From: Achromobacter agilis
GTDB taxonomy: Bacteria; Pseudomonadota; Gammaproteobacteria; Burkholderiales; Burkholderiaceae_B
NCBI RefSeq assembly: GCF_900496965.1
Contig: NZ_UFQB01000009.1
Location: forward strand, 124,001 to 188,000
Direction: 5' to 3'
DNA: 64,000 nt
The first letter of the stretch is position 1. Every line of letters starts with the position of its first letter. The translations under genes and the position numbers were made by a program. Positions 7,658 through 16,046 of the stretch are shown here, in pieces. The notes under the pieces were generated by a model. That model worked only from the letters and a program-made list of their open reading frames with translations. It did not search any database and was not told where the DNA came from.

Positions 7658-9172
7658 CTACCGATTGCGGGCTGGCTTCTGCGCCTGCTTGCGCGCCGGC
7701 TTCTCATAGCCCACGATGCCGCGCTGCCGCGCCCAGATGATGGCGGCGCTGCGCCGATGCACGTCCAGCTTGCTGTACAGCGCGGCCACGTGATTGCGCA
7801 CGGTGTTGCGCGACAGGTGCAGGCTGGACGCGATCTCGGTATCAATATGGCCCTGGCACATCAGGCCCAGGATCTCGCGTTCGCGCGGCGTCAGGTCGGC
7901 GAGTTCGGCCTGCCCTTGCGGCGTGCCCTGAGGCGCGCGGATCTGCGCCAGTTTTTCAATGACGCTGCGGCTGAACCACGAGGTATCCTGCATGACCGTC
8001 TCGATCGCCTCCATCAGCTCGACCTCGCTGCGCTTGCGCTCGGTGATGTCCTGGATCGCCGCCAGCACGCAAGGCTGGTCCTGGATGGACACCGGCGCGG
8101 CCGACACCAGGCAGTCCAGAAGCGCGCCGTCGCGCGTGCGCAGCGCCATTTCCTGGCCGTGCACGCCGGCGCCCTGCTCCAGCGATGCCATGGCGCGGTC
8201 ATAAGCTTGGGGGTCTGTCCACAGCAGCGCCAGCGCGTCTTCGTCGCGAGCAAGCGTCTTGGCGTCATAGCCCGTTGTGGCGACGAAGGCATCGTTGACC
8301 TCCAGCAGCCTGCCTTCCGTGGTGCTGAGCGTCATGGGCACGGGCGCCAGCCGGAACGCCGTGGCGAAGCGCTGCTCGCTATCGCGCAGCGCCGTCTCGG
8401 CCTTGCGCCGCGGCTCCAGGTCGTTGAAGGTGAACAGCATGCAGGGCTGGTCCGCCACTTCGATGGGCTGGCCGGCCACCACCACCAGCTTGGCGCCGCC
8501 GTCCTGCACCGAAATAATGGTTTCCATCTGCGGAATCGTCGCCCCTTCCGCCAGCCGGTGCAGCGCGTCCTCGCGTTGCGGCGTGTCGCCCAGAAAGTCC
8601 AGCTGGCGCAACGTCTTGCCCAGCACCTGCTCGCGCGCGTAGCCGGTCATGGCCAGAAAGCCGTCATTGACCTTGATGTGGCGCAGGTCCGCCAGCGAGC
8701 AGATCACGGCCGGCGCGGGATTCGCGCTGAAGGTGCGTTCGAAGCGTTCTTCCGCGCTGTACCGCTCAGTCACGTCCAGCAGCACCAGCACCATGCCTTC
8801 AACCGCGCCCTGCGCATCGCGCAGCACCAGGTTGCGCACCTGCAGCATGCGGCTGAATTCCGGATCGCGCCGGCTGTTCACTTCCACCACCACATCCTTG
8901 TAGGCCTCGCCCGCCAGGGCCCGGTCCAGCGGATACTGCGCTGCGCGCAATGCGCGGCGGTTGCGGTAGCGCAGCGAGAATGCCTTGCGGTAGCCGGCGG
9001 CCGTGCCGCCCAATGCGGCCAGGTCCGTCACGCCATGCATGGCCAGCGCGGTGTCATTGGCCCAGACGATGCTGCGGTCCTGGTCCAGCAGGATGATGCC
9101 CTCGATCAGGCCGTCGATGATTTCCAGCAGATGGCGGCGTTCCGTCGTGAACGCCGTGGCGGTCTTCTTCAT
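7658..9172 (-). CDS. PAS-PAS-PAS-LuxR transcriptional regulator
   Basis: A 504-aa cytosolic protein. Three PAS/PAC units are readable at about 14-135, 145-255 and 265-380 (each ending in LDVTERY, FNDLEPRR or IQDITERK). A LuxR/FixJ-type helix-turn-helix follows near 430-490 (LTPREREILGLM ... EIASSLHLSRNTVRNHV). No kinase or receiver domain is present, so this is a one-component sensor-regulator whose PAS domains probably bind a small ligand, heme or flavin. The first PAS begins about 10 residues in; no membrane segment is seen. Likely targets are the adjacent csbD/entericidin genes or the divergent Pro/Gly-rich gene; this is inferred from position. Confidence 0.85.
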   Translation of the reverse strand: MKKTATAFTTERRHLLEIIDGLIEGIILLDQDRSIVWANDTALAMHGVTDLAALGGTAAGYRKAFSLRYRNRRALRAAQYPLDRALAGEAYKDVVVEVNSRRDPEFSRMLQVRNLVLRDAQGAVEGMVLVLLDVTERYSAEERFERTFSANPAPAVICSLADLRHIKVNDGFLAMTGYAREQVLGKTLRQLDFLGDTPQREDALHRLAEGATIPQMETIISVQDGGAKLVVVAGQPIEVADQPCMLFTFNDLEPRRKAETALRDSEQRFATAFRLAPVPMTLSTTEGRLLEVNDAFVATTGYDAKTLARDEDALALLWTDPQAYDRAMASLEQGAGVHGQEMALRTRDGALLDCLVSAAPVSIQDQPCVLAAIQDITERKRSEVELMEAIETVMQDTSWFSRSVIEKLAQIRAPQGTPQGQAELADLTPREREILGLMCQGHIDTEIASSLHLSRNTVRNHVAALYSKLDVHRRSAAIIWARQRGIVGYEKPARKQAQKPARNR

Positions 9173-9327
9173 TCCGGCTCCTGGTTGGGCAAGAGATAAG
9201 AAGAAAGTACTAGATAAAGTCGTCCCGCGTGATCTGGGCGTGCGCGCGCGTGGCCTCTATCGTGGGCTTGCACGATACGCGTGCCGGTGCGCGTGTAGCG
9301 GCTGCATGAATCTTTCAGGAGACATCC

Positions 9328-9579
9328 ATGAACGCGAATCAGAAGCCTGGCGACCCCGCTACCCAGCCGGGTATCGACCCGTCGCCGCGTCCCGGACAGG
9401 AGCCGGGGGACGCGCCCGAAAAGCAGGCGCCCGGCCAGGTGCCGGGCAAGCCCGGACCGGACGACACCGGGTCCGGACGCACGCCGCCGGAAGTGCCCGG
9501 CAACCCGGGTCAGCCTGGAGAAAAGCCCAGGCAACCCGGCGAGCCCGGACGCCCGGACCAGCCGGGCGGCCCCGCCTGA
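9328..9579 (+). CDS. Proline/glycine-rich small protein
   Basis: An 83-aa, highly biased protein made almost only of Pro, Gly, Asp, Glu, Lys, Arg, Gln and Thr, with irregular PGxPG turns (PGNPGQPGEKP, PGRPDQPGGP). It has no signal peptide, no Cys and only one Met. A good ribosome-binding site (CAGGAGACATCC) precedes the ATG and a perfect hairpin follows 5 bp after the stop, both supporting a real gene. It would be intrinsically disordered. The function is unknown, but similar short PG-rich proteins are common in Achromobacter and Bordetella annotations. Confidence 0.7.
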   Translation: MNANQKPGDPATQPGIDPSPRPGQEPGDAPEKQAPGQVPGKPGPDDTGSGRTPPEVPGNPGQPGEKPRQPGEPGRPDQPGGPA

Positions 9580-9584
9580 AGCGC

Positions 9585-9618
9585 GCGCCGGCCGCGCTGC
9601 ATCGAGCGCGGCCGGCGC
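9585..9618 (+). terminator. Hairpin after the Pro/Gly-rich gene
   Basis: A perfect 14-bp stem (9585-9598 with 9605-9618) with a 6-nt loop, right after the stop at 9579. It lacks a clear T-run, so it may terminate weakly or protect the 3' end. Confidence 0.55.
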
Positions 9619-9633
9619 TGGTACGCTTACGTC

Positions 9634-9663
9634 AAACCGTCCCTGCGCCTGCGGGGGCGGTTT
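9634..9663 (-). terminator. Terminator-like hairpin after Bug gene
   Basis: Arms 9634-9646 and 9651-9663 pair with two G-U-type mismatches; read on the minus strand it ends in a short T-run. It lies 10 bp beyond the stop of the Bug gene at 9674. Confidence 0.5.
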
Positions 9664-9673
9664 CAGGCAAGCA

Positions 9674-10639
9674 TCAGTCGACCTGGGCGCCCGACTGCTT
9701 CACCGCCTTGCCCCACTTCTCGACTTCGCCGGCGATGAACGCGCCGGTGGCCTGCGGCGTCAGCGGCATGGGCTCGGCGCCGCGGTCGCGGAAGAACTTC
9801 TGCATTTCCGGGGCGTTCAGCACCTGGCCGATCTGCTGGCTCAGGTAGCCCGTGACCTCGGGCGGCGTGCCGGCCGGCGCCAGCACCGAGGCCCAGCCGA
9901 TGGCCTCGAAACCCGGATAACCCGATTCCGCCACCGTCGGCACGTCCGGCAGCTGCGGCAGGCGCTTGGCCGTGGTTACCGCCAGCGCCACCGCCTTCTT
10001 GCTCTGCACGTGCGGCAGCCCCGCCGTCACCGAATCCACCATCAACGGAACCTGGTGCCCCAGGAAATCCGCCTGCGCGGGGCCGCTGCCCTTATAGGGA
10101 ATGTGGCGGATATCGATATTGGCGGCCGCCTTGAACATCTCGGCCGACAAATGCTGCGTGCCGCCGATCCCGGCGCTGGCGTAAGCCAGCTCGCCCGGAT
10201 TGGCGCGGGCCTGGTCCACCAGCTGCTTCAGCGAGGTAATGCCCGAGGCCGGCGTGGCCAGGAACATCAGCGGCACCGAGAACACCCCCGACACCGGCGC
10301 GAAATCCTTGGTCAGGCTGTAGTTGATGGTCTTGTACAGCGTCTGGTTCACCGCTGCGGCAGAGCCCGCGATCACCAGCGTGTAGCCGTCCGGCGTCGCG
10401 CGCGCGGCCTGCTCCATGCCGATATTGCTGCCGGCGCCGGCGCGGTTCTCCACCACGATCGGCTGCTTGACCGCCGCGCCCAGCTTTTCGGCCAGGGCGC
10501 GCGCGAAGATGTCGGTGGCCTGGCCGGGCGGGAACGGCACGATCAGGCGGATGGGGCGCTCGGGGTAGGCGGCCTGGGCGGTCGCGGCGGCCGCCGTCAG
10601 GGCCAGGCCGGCGGCCAGACTGGAAAGAATACGTTTCAT
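9674..10639 (-). CDS. Bug family periplasmic solute-binding protein (TctC-like)
   Basis: A 321-aa receptor with Sec signal peptide 1-23 ([10 protein letters not shown]). The Bug signatures are [15 protein letters not shown] near the mature N-terminus, [22 protein letters not shown], the [16 protein letters not shown] loop and [16 protein letters not shown]. Bug proteins bind carboxylates and other small solutes through conserved main-chain and water contacts. No TctA/TctB permease is nearby, so it is an orphan receptor, common in this family of bacteria. The gene is divergent from the aminotransferase at 10851. Confidence 0.93.
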   Translation of the reverse strand: MKRILSSLAAGLALTAAAATAQAAYPERPIRLIVPFPPGQATDIFARALAEKLGAAVKQPIVVENRAGAGSNIGMEQAARATPDGYTLVIAGSAAAVNQTLYKTINYSLTKDFAPVSGVFSVPLMFLATPASGITSLKQLVDQARANPGELAYASAGIGGTQHLSAEMFKAAANIDIRHIPYKGSGPAQADFLGHQVPLMVDSVTAGLPHVQSKKAVALAVTTAKRLPQLPDVPTVAESGYPGFEAIGWASVLAPAGTPPEVTGYLSQQIGQVLNAPEMQKFFRDRGAEPMPLTPQATGAFIAGEVEKWGKAVKQSGAQVD

Positions 10640-10850
10640 GATTGGTCAGTAAAAAGCGACAAAGGGCTGCGCGCGGGGGTGCGCCTGTTGCATAAAATAG
10701 AACGCCCCGCGCTGGCAGCCCTTTTGAGGCGGCCGTGGGGCGGATCGGCAGGGGTTCGTCACGATAGCATTCCCCCTCCGGTGCTAAATTCGCGTTTTAG
10801 CGTTTCCCCATCTTTTTCAACCCCTGTTCTCTCATTCCGCAGGAACCGCC

Positions 10851-12044
10851 ATGGAATTCAGCCAGTTCAACGTCAACACCCTCATGGAGATCACCTCCCG
10901 CCCGGACCTCGTGTTCGTGCGAGGCCAGGGATCCTGGCTGGAGGATCACGCGGGCAAGCGATACCTGGACTTCGTGCAGGGCTGGGCCGTCAACACCCTG
11001 GGCCACAGCGCCCCGGAAATGCAGAAGGCCCTGCTGGACCAGTCCAAGCTGCTGATGAACCCCTCGCCGGCCTTCTACAACGTGCCGTCGATTGAATTGG
11101 CCCAGCGCCTGACCGGCGCGTCCGACTTCGACCGCGTCTTCTTCGCCAACAGCGGCGGCGAAGCCAACGAAGGCGCCATCAAGCTGGCGCGCAAATGGGG
11201 CCAGGTGCACAAGAAGGGCGCCTACAAGATCATCACCATGAACCACGGCTTCCACGGCCGTACCCTGGCAACCATGTCCGCCTCCGGCAAGCCGGGCTGG
11301 GACAAGATGTTCGCGCCCCAGGTCGAAGGCTTCCCCAAGGCCGAACTGAACGACCTGGAATCCGTGCGCAAGCTGATCGACGACCAGACCGTCGCCATCA
11401 TGCTGGAACCCGTGCAAGGCGAAGGCGGCGTGCTGCCCGCCACCAAGGAGTTCATGCAAGGCCTGCGCCAGCTGGCCGATGAGCACAAGCTGCTCTTCAT
11501 CGTCGACGAAGTGCAGACCGGCATGGGCCGCACCGGCAAGATGTTCGCCTACCAGCACTCCGACGTGGTGCCGGACATCATGACGCTGGCCAAAGGCATC
11601 GGCGGCGGCGTGCCCCTGGCAGCCCTTCTGGCCCGTCAGGAAGTCTGCGTCTTCTCCCACGGCGACCAAGGCGGCACCTACAACGGCAACCCGCTCACCA
11701 CCGCCGTCGGCGTTGCGGTCTTCGATGCGCTGGTCGCGCCGGGCTTCATGGAGTCCGTCAACGCGCGCTCCAAGCAGTTGTCGGAAGGCCTGCTGGCGCT
11801 GTCGGCCAAGTACGGCATGAAGGGTGAGCGCGGGGTTGGCCTGCTGCGCGCCTTGATCATGGATCGGGATGATGGTCCGGCGATTGTCGACGCTGCGCGG
11901 AATCTGACGCCGAATGGGCTGCTGCTGAATGCGCCGCGTCCGAACCTGCTGCGCTTTATGCCGGCGTTGAATGTGACGGCTGAGGAAGTGGATACGATGC
12001 TGGCGCAGTTGGACGGGTTGATTGCGCAGGTGCGCAAGGCCTGA
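10851..12044 (+). CDS. argD: Acetylornithine aminotransferase
   Basis: A 397-aa class-III PLP aminotransferase. Seen: FFANSGGEANEGAIKLAR (substrate loop), MNHGFHGRTLATMSASG, LEPVQGEGGVLPA, the Asp of FIVDEVQTGMGRTG and the PLP lysine in TLAKGIGGGVPLAA. Length and motifs fit ArgD (N-acetylornithine/2-oxoglutarate transaminase, arginine biosynthesis); AstC or another omega-amino-acid transaminase is the alternative. It is a single gene with a strong terminator 20 bp downstream. A truncated second copy of its C-terminal third lies at 19440-19831. Confidence 0.87.
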   Translation: MEFSQFNVNTLMEITSRPDLVFVRGQGSWLEDHAGKRYLDFVQGWAVNTLGHSAPEMQKALLDQSKLLMNPSPAFYNVPSIELAQRLTGASDFDRVFFANSGGEANEGAIKLARKWGQVHKKGAYKIITMNHGFHGRTLATMSASGKPGWDKMFAPQVEGFPKAELNDLESVRKLIDDQTVAIMLEPVQGEGGVLPATKEFMQGLRQLADEHKLLFIVDEVQTGMGRTGKMFAYQHSDVVPDIMTLAKGIGGGVPLAALLARQEVCVFSHGDQGGTYNGNPLTTAVGVAVFDALVAPGFMESVNARSKQLSEGLLALSAKYGMKGERGVGLLRALIMDRDDGPAIVDAARNLTPNGLLLNAPRPNLLRFMPALNVTAEEVDTMLAQLDGLIAQVRKA

Positions 12045-12063
12045 TTCAAGCTTTCGGGCAGTC

Positions 12064-12100
12064 ATGCACAAAGGCCGCAGTCATTGCGGCCTTTGTGCAT
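12064..12100 (+). terminator. Perfect 16-bp hairpin after argD
   Basis: Arms 12064-12079 and 12085-12100, loop 5 nt. Both arms contain AAAGGCC/GGCCTTT. It lies 20 bp after the argD stop. Confidence 0.75.
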
Positions 12101-12155
12101 TTCGGCCAAGCGCCAGCGCTGGCGCGCCCGGCTATGCCAGAACGCTTATGGGAAC

Positions 12156-12171
12156 CTCAGGTTTATTCATT
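12156..12171 (+). promoter_or_regulatory. Putative LysR operator, copy 1
   Basis: The 16-bp motif CTCAGGTTTATTCATT occurs here, about 90 bp before the Bug gene, and again at 15441-15456 between the LysR gene and the GAF gene. This copy contains the near-palindrome AACCT-C-AGGTT. Position before both arms of one catabolic cluster points to the LysR protein encoded between them. Confidence 0.55.
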
Positions 12172-12262
12172 GGGCGTTCATGTCCGATCTCCCCATAATC
12201 ATCCGCAGGCTTCAACGGCCGCCGTCCATTCGCGACGTATTTGATGATTCATGGGGAACGAC

Positions 12263-13249
12263 ATGTTGAGGACATTACTGGGACGCATAAGCCGCGTCCC
12301 AATAGGGATCGCTTGCCTGCTTTTCGCTGGCATTAGCGCAAGCGCCGCCGCCTATCCGGATAAACCGATCAAGCTGGTCGTGCCGCAGGCCGCCGGCGGC
12401 GGCACGGATGTGATCGGCCGCTTGTGGGCGGACTACCTTGCACGGCAGCTCAAGATGCCAGTGGTGGTCGAGAACCGGCCGGGCGCCAATGGCATCCTGG
12501 CATCCAGCTACGTGGCCAAGCAGCCCGCCGATGGGTATACGGTGCTGGTCAGCGGGGTATCGTACCTTGCCTTTAACCCGCACATGTACAAGAACATGCC
12601 GTATCAGCCGGCGCGGGATTTCGACGGCGTGAGCCTCTTGGTGAATACGCCCTTCCTGCTCGTCGCCGGCACGCAGACGGGTATCCGTTCGTTGGACGAA
12701 CTGGCCGCCCGTGCCAAAGCTGAACCCGAGTCGCTGAATTTCGCGTCGGCGGGCAAGGGCAATTCCACGCATCTGGTCGTGGAGATGTTGGCGCAGAAGA
12801 CGGGCATGAAGCTCACGCATGTCCCCTACAACGGCGCGGCCGCCGGGCTGACCAGCGTGATGGCCAATCAGACCCAGATGATGGCCGACGTGTTGAACAC
12901 CGGCGCCGTGCAGGCCAATGCGGGCAAGGTGGTTCCGTTGGCCGTGGTGGGCAGCAAGCGCGCGGCGAGCGTGCCGGACGTGCCGACGCTGGCCGAATTG
13001 GGCTTCAAGGATTTTCCGATGCCAGGTTGGTATGCGCTGGTGGCGCCCAAAGGCACGCCGCCGCAGGCCGTCGCGCGGCTCAACGCCGAGACCCGGCGCT
13101 TCTTCGACGATCCCGCGGTCAAGGCGCGTCTGCAGGAGCTTCAGCTCGAGCCCCTGCCCTCGTCGCCCGAGACCGTGGCCGAATGGACCGCGCGCGATAG
13201 CGCCACCTGGGGCCCGCTGATTCGCCAGCTGGGCTTGAGCAACGACTGA
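12263..13249 (+). CDS. Bug family periplasmic solute-binding protein
   Basis: A 328-aa protein with an extended signal peptide (1-29, ending SASAAA|YPDKPI). Bug motifs: YPDKPIKLVVPQAAGGGTDVIGR, VENRPGANGILAS, KQPADGYTV, HVPYNGAAAGLTSVMA and VPDVPTLAELGF. The ATG at 12263 is preferred to 12251 because GGGGA sits 5 bp before it. It is followed after 22 bp by the M24 hydrolase, so the two are probably one operon: uptake receptor plus first catabolic enzyme. The LysR-type motif lies upstream. Confidence 0.92.
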   Translation: MLRTLLGRISRVPIGIACLLFAGISASAAAYPDKPIKLVVPQAAGGGTDVIGRLWADYLARQLKMPVVVENRPGANGILASSYVAKQPADGYTVLVSGVSYLAFNPHMYKNMPYQPARDFDGVSLLVNTPFLLVAGTQTGIRSLDELAARAKAEPESLNFASAGKGNSTHLVVEMLAQKTGMKLTHVPYNGAAAGLTSVMANQTQMMADVLNTGAVQANAGKVVPLAVVGSKRAASVPDVPTLAELGFKDFPMPGWYALVAPKGTPPQAVARLNAETRRFFDDPAVKARLQELQLEPLPSSPETVAEWTARDSATWGPLIRQLGLSND

Positions 13250-13271
13250 ACACCACGACAAAGGACACACC

Positions 13272-14462
13272 ATGCCCAAACTCACCCAGGCTGTCTGGCA
13301 ATACCGGTTCGACAAGATGACGTCCATGATGGACGATCTGGCCGTCGATGCCGTCATCTTCACCTCGGCGGACTTCTTCCAGTTCGCCACCAATTTCCAC
13401 ACCGACGTGTTGCCCTGGGAGCGGCCGATCTTTGCCGTCGTGCCGCGCAACGGCACGCCCTTCCTGGTGATGAACGAGCTGTCCACGCATCACATGCAGT
13501 TCTCGCAGGAACAGGGCAAGGTCTGGATCACCGACATCAGCTACTACGCCGAGCATCCGCGCGTGCAGAACCGGCTGCCGTTGATCACGCAGCTTCCCGA
13601 GGTGCTGGCGGCAAGATTGAAGGCGGCAGGCCTGGCGCGCTCGCGTATCGCAGTCGAAGGCGGGAGCCCGGTGCTGGCGCAGTTGAGCCGCTTCCTGCCC
13701 GACGTCGTATTGCGCAACGCGACGCCCGAGTGCCGCGCGCTGCGTTGGCAGAAGCACGATGAAGAGCTTGCCGTGATGGCGGCCGCCGCGTCCATTTCCG
13801 ATTGGATTCAGGACCGCTACCGCGAGAACATCCGGCCTGGCCGGCTGGTGCAGGAACTGGACTTCGCGATGGCGTCGCTGTTCGTGCAGGAGGCCGCCGA
13901 GCGCTTTCCGGGCGAGCATTTCGAGGTCATCCGCTGCTGGACCTTGAGCGGCCCCGCGTCGGCTTCGCCGCATGGGGACGGCGCGTCGTGCGGCGCGCGG
14001 ATCAAGGAAGGCGATGTGCTGGTGAACATCGTCATTCCGCGCCTTAACGGCCTGACGATCGAGAACGAACGCACCTGGTTCTGCGGCACCCCTTCGGCCG
14101 AGCAGATGCGGCTGTGGTCGGCGGCCAAGGCGGCGAACGAGGCGGCCATTGCCGCCGCATGCACCGGCAATCCTGTCTGCGCGATCGACGCGGCCGCGCA
14201 GGCCGAGATCGAGAAGGCTGGGTACGCGGACTTCATCCGCCATCGCACCGGGCATGCCGTGGGCATCATTCACCACGAGTACCCGGAAGACATGGCCTTC
14301 AACCAGCGGCCCTTGCTGGACAACGAGGTGTATTCCGCCGAGCCGGGCATCTACGCCTATGGCATCGGCGGCTTCCGCCTGGATGACACGGTGGTGGTGG
14401 GAAGCACGCCGCGTGTGCTGACCCGCACGCCCAAGGCGCTGGAATATGCGACGGTCAAGTAG
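13272..14462 (+). CDS. M24 family hydrolase, creatinase-like
   Basis: A 396-aa pita-bread-fold protein: N-terminal creatinase domain about 1-155 and C-terminal M24 domain 165-390. The metal ligands of aminopeptidase P and methionine aminopeptidase are altered: the first Asp is Asn252 (LVNIVIP) and the second lies in ENERTWF, with Glu instead. The block VNIVIPRLNGLTIENERTWFC resembles that of creatinase, which works without metal. His234, His328 and Glu357 are present. It is therefore more likely a C-N (amidino- or amido-) hydrolase or lyase than a peptidase. It follows the Bug gene and overlaps the convergent LysR gene by 8 bp at the 3' end. Confidence 0.85.
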   Translation: MPKLTQAVWQYRFDKMTSMMDDLAVDAVIFTSADFFQFATNFHTDVLPWERPIFAVVPRNGTPFLVMNELSTHHMQFSQEQGKVWITDISYYAEHPRVQNRLPLITQLPEVLAARLKAAGLARSRIAVEGGSPVLAQLSRFLPDVVLRNATPECRALRWQKHDEELAVMAAAASISDWIQDRYRENIRPGRLVQELDFAMASLFVQEAAERFPGEHFEVIRCWTLSGPASASPHGDGASCGARIKEGDVLVNIVIPRLNGLTIENERTWFCGTPSAEQMRLWSAAKAANEAAIAAACTGNPVCAIDAAAQAEIEKAGYADFIRHRTGHAVGIIHHEYPEDMAFNQRPLLDNEVYSAEPGIYAYGIGGFRLDDTVVVGSTPRVLTRTPKALEYATVK

Positions 14463-15420
14463 CGGCGTCGTTGGCGGCGCTGCCGTGAGAGGTGCTCTGC
14501 GCCTCCTGGCGCAGCGTTTCACGCAAAGCCGGCAGCACGATGCTGGGTGAGTCGGCCGCCCACAACATGCCGATGGGGCCGAATTCCAGGCGGGACGGCG
14601 CGCGCACGATGCTGATGAGCTGAAGCCGTTCATACATGTGCGCGACCGAGCTGGCCAAGGTGGCGATGTAATCGCGGTCCTGCAGCATCGACAACAGCGC
14701 GACGAGCGAACTGGTCTCGACGGCCGGCTTCGGCGGCGGCATGCCCGCATCCACCACGGCCTGGTCCAGCCGGGTACGCGACAGCGTGCCCAGCGGCGGC
14801 AGGATCCACGGATAACGCTGGGCGTCCTCCCAGGAGGGCGCATCCAGTTCCGCCAGCGGATGCCCGCGCCGGGCCACCACGCTGAAGGTGTCGGTCATCA
14901 GCCATTCGGTGCACAGGCCGGAGCGGCTGGCGCGCACATCCAACGGCCCGATGATGAGGTCGATTTCCCGGCGTTCGACACGTTCAATCAAGGGTTCGAG
15001 CAAGCCCTCGACCAGTTCGATCTGCACGTTGGGCGAACGCTGGTGTAGCGCGGCGATGGCGCGCGGCAGCAAGACCGGCGCGGCAGAAAGAATGGTGCCG
15101 ATATGCAGATGGCCGGCCACGCCACCCTTGACCGCTTCGATCTCTTCGCCGGTGCGCGCGGTGTCGCCCAGGACGCGGCACGCGTAGCGCCAGAGCGCGC
15201 GCCCGGCCTCCGTGAGTTCAAGCGACCGGCCACGCAGGAACAGCGGCGTGCCGACCAGGTCTTCCATGTCGCTGAGCCAGTGCGAGAGCGCAGGTTGCGT
15301 CATGTGCATGGCCTTGGCGGCGCCGGTGACGCTGCGCGCGCTTTCCAGGGCGGCCAGCACTTGCAGGTGGCGAAGCTTGAGCCGGCGGGTCCAGGGCGGG
15401 TCGATCGAGGTAGCGTCCAT
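14455..15420 (-). CDS. LysR family transcriptional regulator
   Basis: A 321-aa protein. The winged HTH is at about 15-75 (LRHLQVLAALESARSVTGAA ... MTQPALSHWLSDMED); the periplasmic-binding-protein-like effector domain is about 100-300 (GHLHIGTILSAAPVLLP, LIIGPLDVR). It is divergent from the GAF-Bug pair and convergent with the Bug-M24 pair. A 16-bp motif shared by both promoter regions (12156-12171 and 15441-15456) is the likely binding site, so this protein probably controls both arms in response to the solute taken up. Confidence 0.93.
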   Translation of the reverse strand: MDATSIDPPWTRRLKLRHLQVLAALESARSVTGAAKAMHMTQPALSHWLSDMEDLVGTPLFLRGRSLELTEAGRALWRYACRVLGDTARTGEEIEAVKGGVAGHLHIGTILSAAPVLLPRAIAALHQRSPNVQIELVEGLLEPLIERVERREIDLIIGPLDVRASRSGLCTEWLMTDTFSVVARRGHPLAELDAPSWEDAQRYPWILPPLGTLSRTRLDQAVVDAGMPPPKPAVETSSLVALLSMLQDRDYIATLASSVAHMYERLQLISIVRAPSRLEFGPIGMLWAADSPSIVLPALRETLRQEAQSTSHGSAANDAAT

Positions 15421-15440
15421 GCGGAAATGGTAATGGATCT

Positions 15441-15456
15441 CTCAGGTTTATTCATT
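15441..15456 (+). promoter_or_regulatory. Putative LysR operator, copy 2
   Basis: An identical copy of the 16-bp motif at 12156-12171, placed 21 bp upstream of the LysR start and 57 bp upstream of the preferred start of the divergent GAF gene. The location suits autoregulation plus activation of the GAF-Bug operon. Confidence 0.55.
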
Positions 15457-15512
15457 AGCCTCGTATGGCCATTGGCAGCCAAAATGCCTTTCCCGATAGA
15501 CGAGGGCAAGCG

Positions 15513-16034
15513 GTGACGAACGCAACAGAAAACATGGCCCAGACGCGGGCGTTAACCGACATGGCGCAAGCCCTGGCTGCCGCGCCCCAACCCGAATGCG
15601 GACTGCAGGCGCTGGCCCGCGTGCTGGCCGCGCGGATCGGCTATCGGCTGTTCACGGTATTGGTGCTGGATCGAGAGGCGGAGCGGAGCCTGCGGTATTT
15701 CTCAAGCCAGCCCGAGGCCTACCCGCCAGGCGGCGCCAAGCCCATCCGCGAAAACAGCGAGTTCTACGCCACGGTCGTGCTTGGGGGAAAGGCCCGGATC
15801 TGCGTCGACCGCGCGGAATGCGCGCGCGCATTTCCAGACCATGAACTCATTCATTCACTCGGCTGCGAAAGCGCCATGAACGTGCCCGTTCGCTGGGACG
15901 GCCAGACCATCGCATCGCTGAACCTGCTGCATGAGGCCGGCTGGTATCGCCAGGACATGCTGCCGGAACTGAGCGGGTACGCCGCGATGGCCGTTCCCGT
16001 CATTCAGAAGATCATTCACACAACCCGCCCGTAG
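15513..16034 (+). CDS. GAF domain-containing protein
   Basis: About 173 aa from a GTG start with GAGGG upstream (an in-frame ATG at 15534 is an alternative). One GAF domain covers nearly the whole protein: ALAAAPQPECGLQALARVLAARIGYRLFTVLVLD ... ECARAFPDHELIHSLGCESAMNVPV ... ASLNLLHEAGWY. GAF domains bind small ligands. Free-standing versions of this type often sit next to catabolic genes in this family. It begins an operon with the Bug gene 12 bp downstream; it may sense or handle the imported substrate. No output domain is present. Confidence 0.82.
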   Translation: MTNATENMAQTRALTDMAQALAAAPQPECGLQALARVLAARIGYRLFTVLVLDREAERSLRYFSSQPEAYPPGGAKPIRENSEFYATVVLGGKARICVDRAECARAFPDHELIHSLGCESAMNVPVRWDGQTIASLNLLHEAGWYRQDMLPELSGYAAMAVPVIQKIIHTTRP

Positions 16035-16046
16035 GGAGAGAAAACC

